Assembly: GCA_944326625.1 (NCBI GenBank) | Contig: CALVER010000013.1 | Span: 1 to 16,321 of the forward strand | Length of the DNA: 16,321 bases | Direction of reading: 5' to 3' | From: Candidatus Gastranaerophilales bacterium | GTDB taxonomy: Bacteria; Cyanobacteriota; Vampirovibrionia; Gastranaerophilales; Gastranaerophilaceae | Shown here: piece by piece, positions 13,096 through 16,321 of the stretch | How the letters are laid out: every line of letters begins with the position of its first letter | How positions within the stretch are numbered: the stretch's first letter is position 1 | The notes under the pieces: generated by a model | What the model was told of the DNA's origin: nothing | Database searches by the model: none | What the model saw: only the letters and a program-made list of their open reading frames with translations | Made by a program: the position numbers and the translations under genes

Positions 13096-14298
13096 TTATT
13101 TGTCATCCAATGCTGCAACGCCCGGAAGAGTTTTTCCTTCAATAAATTCCAAAGAAGCTCCGCCGCCTGTTGAAACATGGGTGAAATCTTCAGCATGGCA
13201 GAATTTTTTAGCTGCGGATACTGAATCACCACCGCCGATAACGGATATTGCCCCGTTTTTGGTTGCTTCAACAATTGCTTTTAATACAGCTTTTGTACCT
13301 TCTGCAAATGCAGGATTTTCAAATGCGCCTACAGGGCCGTTCATCAAAATGGTTTTTGAATCTTTAATCACATCTGCAAAAGCTTTTTGAGATTCAGGGC
13401 CTGCATCAACACCTTCAAATCCGTCAGGAATATTTTTGATATCAACAACTTTATTTGTTCCGTTGCCTGAAAAGTCGTCAGTCACTAGAACATCTGTTGC
13501 CATAACCAATTTAACGCCTTTATCGTTAGCTTTCTTTTCAATAGCTTTTGCAACATCCAATTGGTCATCTTCGCAGATTGAATTACCGATTTTTCCGCCG
13601 TTAGCTTTTACAAAGGTATAAGCCATACCGCCGCCGATAATTAAGTTGTCAACCTTATCAATCAAGTTTTCCAAAACACCGATTTTTGATGAAACTTTAG
13701 CTCCGCCTACAACTGCAGTGAATGGTCTTGTCGGGTTGTCAAGTGCTTGAGATAAGCATCTTAATTCTTTTTCCATTAAAAGACCTGAAACAGCCGGTTT
13801 TAAAACCTTTGCAAGTTTAGCTGTTGATGTGTGGTTTCTGTGCGCTGCACCAAATGCGTCATTTACATAGAAATCGCCGAGTTTTGCAAGTTCGTTTGCA
13901 AATGTCATATCATCATCTTTTGCTTCTTCTGCTTTGTAGTAGCGGATGTTTTCCAATAAAGCAACCTGACCGTCTTGTAATTTTTCGAGTTCTTTTTCTG
14001 CGCCTTCGCCGACAGGAGTTGATACAAATAATACGTCTTCTCCCAAAACTTTTGATAAATATTTTGCAACAGGTGCTAAAGAAAATTCAGGATTTGCTTC
14101 ACCTTTAGGTCTGCCAAGGTGTGCCATAAGAATGATTTTTGCGCCTTTTTCTTTTAAGAAATTGACTGTCGGTAAAATTGCCTGAATTCTAGTGTCGTCA
14201 GTTACGTTTTTGTCTGCATCCAAAGGAACATTAATATCAACTCTCACTAATGCTCGTTTTCCTTTGATGTCACCTAAATCTTTAATTGATTTTTTCAT
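13096..14298 (-). CDS. pgk: Phosphoglycerate kinase
   Basis: Transfers the phosphate of 1,3-bisphosphoglycerate to ADP in glycolysis, in the cytoplasm. The 400-residue protein is complete. It has VRVDINVP (18-25) with D21 and N23, MAHLGRPKG (58-66), R118 in ENIRYY, AFGAAHRNHTS (148-158), GGAKVSSK (198-205) with K201 and K205, NGPVGAFE (320-327), GGGDSV (355-360), and STGGGASLEF (376-385) at the hinge and nucleotide site. AAGGAG (14305-14310) lies six bases before the ATG. It is transcribed alone, with its own promoter (14324-14352) and a strong terminator. It is divergent from the OmpH-like gene. If the origin is at 3.8-4.0 kb, pgk runs head-on to the fork, which is unusual for a highly expressed gene. 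Confidence 0.98.
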   Translation of the reverse strand: MKKSIKDLGDIKGKRALVRVDINVPLDADKNVTDDTRIQAILPTVNFLKEKGAKIILMAHLGRPKGEANPEFSLAPVAKYLSKVLGEDVLFVSTPVGEGAEKELEKLQDGQVALLENIRYYKAEEAKDDDMTFANELAKLGDFYVNDAFGAAHRNHTSTAKLAKVLKPAVSGLLMEKELRCLSQALDNPTRPFTAVVGGAKVSSKIGVLENLIDKVDNLIIGGGMAYTFVKANGGKIGNSICEDDQLDVAKAIEKKANDKGVKLVMATDVLVTDDFSGNGTNKVVDIKNIPDGFEGVDAGPESQKAFADVIKDSKTILMNGPVGAFENPAFAEGTKAVLKAIVEATKNGAISVIGGGDSVSAAKKFCHAEDFTHVSTGGGASLEFIEGKTLPGVAALDDK

Positions 14299-14323
14299 AA
14301 AATTCTCCTTCTTTTATACAATT

Positions 14324-14352
14324 ATTTTACCTAAAACATAAAATTTTCGCAA
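14324..14352 (-). promoter_or_regulatory. pgk promoter candidate
   Basis: On the minus strand TTGCGA (14347-14352, 4 of 6) and TAAAAT (14324-14329, 5 of 6) are 17 bp apart. A second -10-like TATAAA is nearer the gene at 14313-14318, without a matching -35. The leader would be short and contain the AAGGAG site. Confidence 0.42.
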
Positions 14353-14432
14353 AAACTAATTTTCACCTGACTGACTAATTTTAAAAATCAAAAAAGCGCG
14401 GATAACATGGGTTTAAAGAAAGGATTTATTTT

Positions 14433-14894
14433 ATGAAAAAACATTTATGGTTTATTGCAATCTGTTTAATAGCTTTTGTCGCCGGATATTCAATTAATAG
14501 TAAGGCCATATCAGACACGGGTTACAGAGTTGCGGTTGTTGATGTCCAGTCGTTAATTTCCAAATCTTCTCAGGTTACTGCATTAAAAGCCGAACAGCAA
14601 AAAAAATTGGATACAATGAAAGCAACGGTTGATAAGGCAAGAGCGGAAATTGCCAAAGAAACTGATCCTGTAAAAATTTCACAATTAGAAGAAAAATACA
14701 GAAATGAAATTAATAATCAAAAGGTTGCGCTCGATAATGAATACAATGCAAAGTTGATGCAGATAGATTCAAATATTAAGGCAATTGTTGTTGAAAAAGC
14801 TAAGGGATTGAATTATAACCTTGTTTTGCCTAAAAATATCGTACTTTACGGCGGTGATGATATAACATCCGAAGTCGCAAAATCTGTTAAATAA
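14433..14894 (+). CDS. OmpH/Skp-like periplasmic chaperone
   Basis: A 153-residue protein with an N-terminal signal or membrane anchor (1-22, KKHLWFIAICLIAFVAG). It then has the OmpH/Skp pattern: VAVVDVQSLISKSSQV (33-48), a long charged coiled coil (about 50-125, with KAEQQKKLD, ISQLEEKYRNE), and a C-terminal strand segment NYNLVLPKNIVLYGGDDITSEV. Skp-type proteins hold unfolded outer-membrane proteins in the periplasm, so the gene argues for an outer membrane. No clear signal peptidase site is evident, so it may stay anchored in the inner membrane. AGGA (14421-14424) lies eight bases upstream. It is divergent from pgk and ends in a strong terminator. Confidence 0.86.
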   Translation: MKKHLWFIAICLIAFVAGYSINSKAISDTGYRVAVVDVQSLISKSSQVTALKAEQQKKLDTMKATVDKARAEIAKETDPVKISQLEEKYRNEINNQKVALDNEYNAKLMQIDSNIKAIVVEKAKGLNYNLVLPKNIVLYGGDDITSEVAKSVK

Positions 14895-14932
14895 TAAAAA
14901 ATCCGGAGATTTGTCTCCGGATTTAGTTTTTT
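14895..14932. terminator. Bidirectional terminator after the OmpH-like gene
   Basis: AATCCGGAGA (14900-14909), loop TTTG, TCTCCGGATT (14914-14923): a 10-bp perfect stem. On plus it is followed by TTAG and T6 (14927-14932). On minus the stem runs into T6. The stop codon of the convergent gene (14923-14925) overlaps the stem end. Confidence 0.9.
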
Positions 14933-15552
14933 ACGTAAATTGTCAGCATATCTTCTTTATCACCATAGTGTGAAAAAGTTATTTTACCGCGTTTTTTTAG
15001 TGTAATTAAACCTGTAATGTAGGGATTTTTAATACTGTTATCCGGCCTGTAAGAATATTTGTAAAAAGTTAAATCGGTATCATTTAACAATAAAACGGTT
15101 TTTTCCTTAAACCAGCCTTTTTTGATTGTAATTTTGCCGTCATTAAATTGAGAAATTTTTATAATTTCAACATCAGGAAATATTTTTTGAACTTCTTCAA
15201 TTGTCAAAGGTTTTTCTGAAAAAATGCCATTTTCGTAAACGATTTCGTTGATTTCCAAATCGGCATTGTTTACGGCAATCAGTTTGCCTTCAAATAAAAA
15301 TTCAAAATTTGAGGTCAAAGGAACTGCGATTTTTCCGTCATTGTAATAATATTCAGAATAACCGCCGGATCCGGGTGACATTTTTTTTGTCAAAACAATT
15401 TTGTCTTCAGCCATTCCGCCTTTATCCCAGACTTTTGTTTCTGTTGAATAAACAGCCTGTTCATTTTCTTTTATGCTGTCAAATTCGTAAGCCTGCACCA
15501 TTTGAATTCCAAAGAAAATGGCGGAAAATAAAATAAGTAATTTCTTAAACAT
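14923..15552 (-). CDS. Exported protein of unknown function
   Basis: Not a family I recognise. With the start at 15552 it has 209 residues. I chose this start because AAGGAG (15559-15564) lies six bases before it and it begins a clean Sec signal peptide (KKLLILFSAIFFGIQMVQA, cleavage expected before YEF). The frame stays open to an ATG at 15636, but that would put 28 non-signal residues in front. The mature part is mostly beta-strand-like with repeated charged patches, two GK-ITIKK or GKITFSH type segments near the C-terminus, and no Cys. It is probably periplasmic or on the surface. It has no membrane segment after the signal. Downstream it shares a terminator with the OmpH-like gene. Confidence 0.8.
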   Translation of the reverse strand: MFKKLLILFSAIFFGIQMVQAYEFDSIKENEQAVYSTETKVWDKGGMAEDKIVLTKKMSPGSGGYSEYYYNDGKIAVPLTSNFEFLFEGKLIAVNNADLEINEIVYENGIFSEKPLTIEEVQKIFPDVEIIKISQFNDGKITIKKGWFKEKTVLLLNDTDLTFYKYSYRPDNSIKNPYITGLITLKKRGKITFSHYGDKEDMLTIYVKN

Positions 15553-15565
15553 AAAAAACTCCTTT

Positions 15566-15604
15566 CTCATAACTTCCATGTCAAATTTACCATGAAAGTA
15601 TGAG
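15566..15604 (-). other. Leader hairpin next to the ribosome binding site
   Basis: Imperfect inverted repeat: CTCATA (15566-15571) with TATGAG (15599-15604), CTT (15573-15575) with AAG (15596-15598), and CATG (15577-15580) with CATG (15591-15594). There is one bulged A, one C-A mismatch and a ten-base loop. On the minus-strand mRNA it ends one base before the AAGGAG of the exported protein gene. It could affect translation or mRNA stability. Confidence 0.42.
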
Positions 15605-15623
15605 ATTTTAAAGAAAAGGCAAT

Positions 15624-15653
15624 AAAAAACGGTCAAAATTTTACAATTGACCG
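15624..15653 (-). terminator. Terminator of the EF-hand gene
   Basis: On the minus strand CGGTCAA (complement of 15647-15653), a ten-base loop and TTGACCG (complement of 15630-15636) form a 7-bp stem. A run of six T follows directly (complement of 15624-15629). It lies 56 bp after the EF-hand stop codon and separates that gene from the exported protein gene. Confidence 0.75.
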
Positions 15654-15708
15654 AATTTCCCTTTTTTTGTATAAACCTTAAGGATACATTCTGGTTTATA
15701 CTTTGTTA

Positions 15709-16269
15709 CTAAGATTTATTATAATTTTTATATCTGTAACTTAACATACTGTATGAATCTACATCAGAAGATGAGTCATCACCATAAAAAGTTGACATAT
15801 CAGTTGCACGCCTATGATTAAATTCATCAATTTTTTCCTGACGGGAGGCCTCCAGACTGTATGCTGAGATTTCCGCACTTGTTATTTTACCGTCGTGGTT
15901 TGTGTCCATTTCATCAAAATGTTCAAGAATGTTGTTTATTGTATCTGATGAAAGTCCTGAGGCGCCGGAAGCCGCAAGCTGAGTTAATTGTGCCCGTGTG
16001 AGCCCCTGTGTTGATAACATATTTGTATAATTTGTAATTTCATCGGAGCCTATTACACCGTCGCCGTCTTTATCAATAGCGTTAAAGTTGGTTTGCAGAT
16101 AAGATGCAAAACTCTGGTTAAGATTTAAATAATTTTTTGAATCAGTTCTTGCGTTTGAAATGCTGTCTAATGTGACACCATCGGGGTTAAGTTGTGCAAG
16201 ATAAGAATATGTATTTGTTAAGCCGGCATAAATGCCTGTGAGTAATGAGTTTCCTGAATAATTTGACAT
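15709..16269 (-). CDS. EF-hand calcium-binding protein
   Basis: 186 residues with two canonical 12-residue calcium loops. Loop 1 is DKDGDGVIGSDE (66-77) and loop 2 is DTNHDGKITSAE (122-133), with ligands at positions 1, 3, 5 and 12 all present. Between them lies a helical linker (LTRAQLTQLAASGASGL). The N-terminus (MSNYSGNSLLTGIYAGLTNTYSYL) has no basic start and no Sec signal, so the protein is cytoplasmic or leaves by another route. The C-terminus is Ser- and Tyr-rich and looks disordered. AGGA (16277-16280) lies seven bases before the ATG. It is monocistronic with its own terminator. The role is unknown; calcium sensing or buffering is an inference from the loops. Confidence 0.85.
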   Translation of the reverse strand: MSNYSGNSLLTGIYAGLTNTYSYLAQLNPDGVTLDSISNARTDSKNYLNLNQSFASYLQTNFNAIDKDGDGVIGSDEITNYTNMLSTQGLTRAQLTQLAASGASGLSSDTINNILEHFDEMDTNHDGKITSAEISAYSLEASRQEKIDEFNHRRATDMSTFYGDDSSSDVDSYSMLSYRYKNYNKS

Positions 16270-16321
16270 AATTTTGTCCTTTATATTTATACTACCTCAC
16301 ATATATATTAATAATTTTTTT

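Noticed and set aside
15553..15636. Longer start for the exported unknown protein
   Set aside because: The extension would bury the signal peptide, runs through the leader hairpin, and lacks the AAGGAG that precedes 15552.

Overview
The window is AT-rich chromosomal DNA from what looks like a diderm, probably gut-associated relative of the Cyanobacteria (Vampirovibrionia/Melainabacteria, order Gastranaerophilales). This placement is an inference. It rests on two prepilin-like proteins with the FTLAEVLITLAIIGVVAAMT type of N-terminus, an OmpH/Skp-like periplasmic chaperone that implies an outer membrane, a cytoplasmic-looking EF-hand protein, and an origin-like region next to dnaN rather than dnaA, as reported for several cyanobacteria. 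No rRNA, tRNA, CRISPR, IS element or prophage gene was seen.

Layout, left to right. At 1-15 lies the first few codons of a leftward gene. der (74-1405, minus) is back-to-back with aroK-aroB (1442-3009, plus) across only 36 bp. aroB converges on a leftward pair: a 121-residue unknown protein and a DUF486 membrane protein (2996-3699). The 425 bp between this pair and dnaN (4125-5246) hold the main discovery: a cluster of TTTTCTACA 9-mers, two of them fused into a 24-bp perfect palindrome, followed by 53 bp of pure A/T. I read it as a candidate oriC. After dnaN come two tandem terminators. Then the same arrangement occurs twice: a leftward pilin-like gene divergent from a rightward XRE-type regulator (5424-6480 and 6498-7536). 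Behind the second regulator are a Cys-rich C_GCAxxG protein and an endonuclease IV-like TIM-barrel protein (7561-8795).

The right half holds aroC with an exported NTF2-like protein upstream (8783-10253, minus), recJ (10329-12680, minus), a 93-residue unknown (12784-13065, plus), pgk (13096-14298, minus), an OmpH-like gene (14433-14894, plus), an exported unknown protein (14923-15552, minus) and an EF-hand protein (15709-16269, minus).

Functionally the window joins replication and repair (dnaN, recJ, probably oriC), ribosome assembly (der), the shikimate pathway (aroK, aroB, aroC), glycolysis (pgk), envelope biogenesis (OmpH-like) and surface or secretion proteins (pilin-like). A second pattern runs through it. 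Six genes that lack a Shine-Dalgarno sequence (der, aroK, both XRE genes, the C_GCAxxG gene, recJ) all have a -10-like hexamer ending 6-7 nt before the ATG, as expected for leaderless mRNAs. The other transcription-unit starts have clear AGGAG-type sites.
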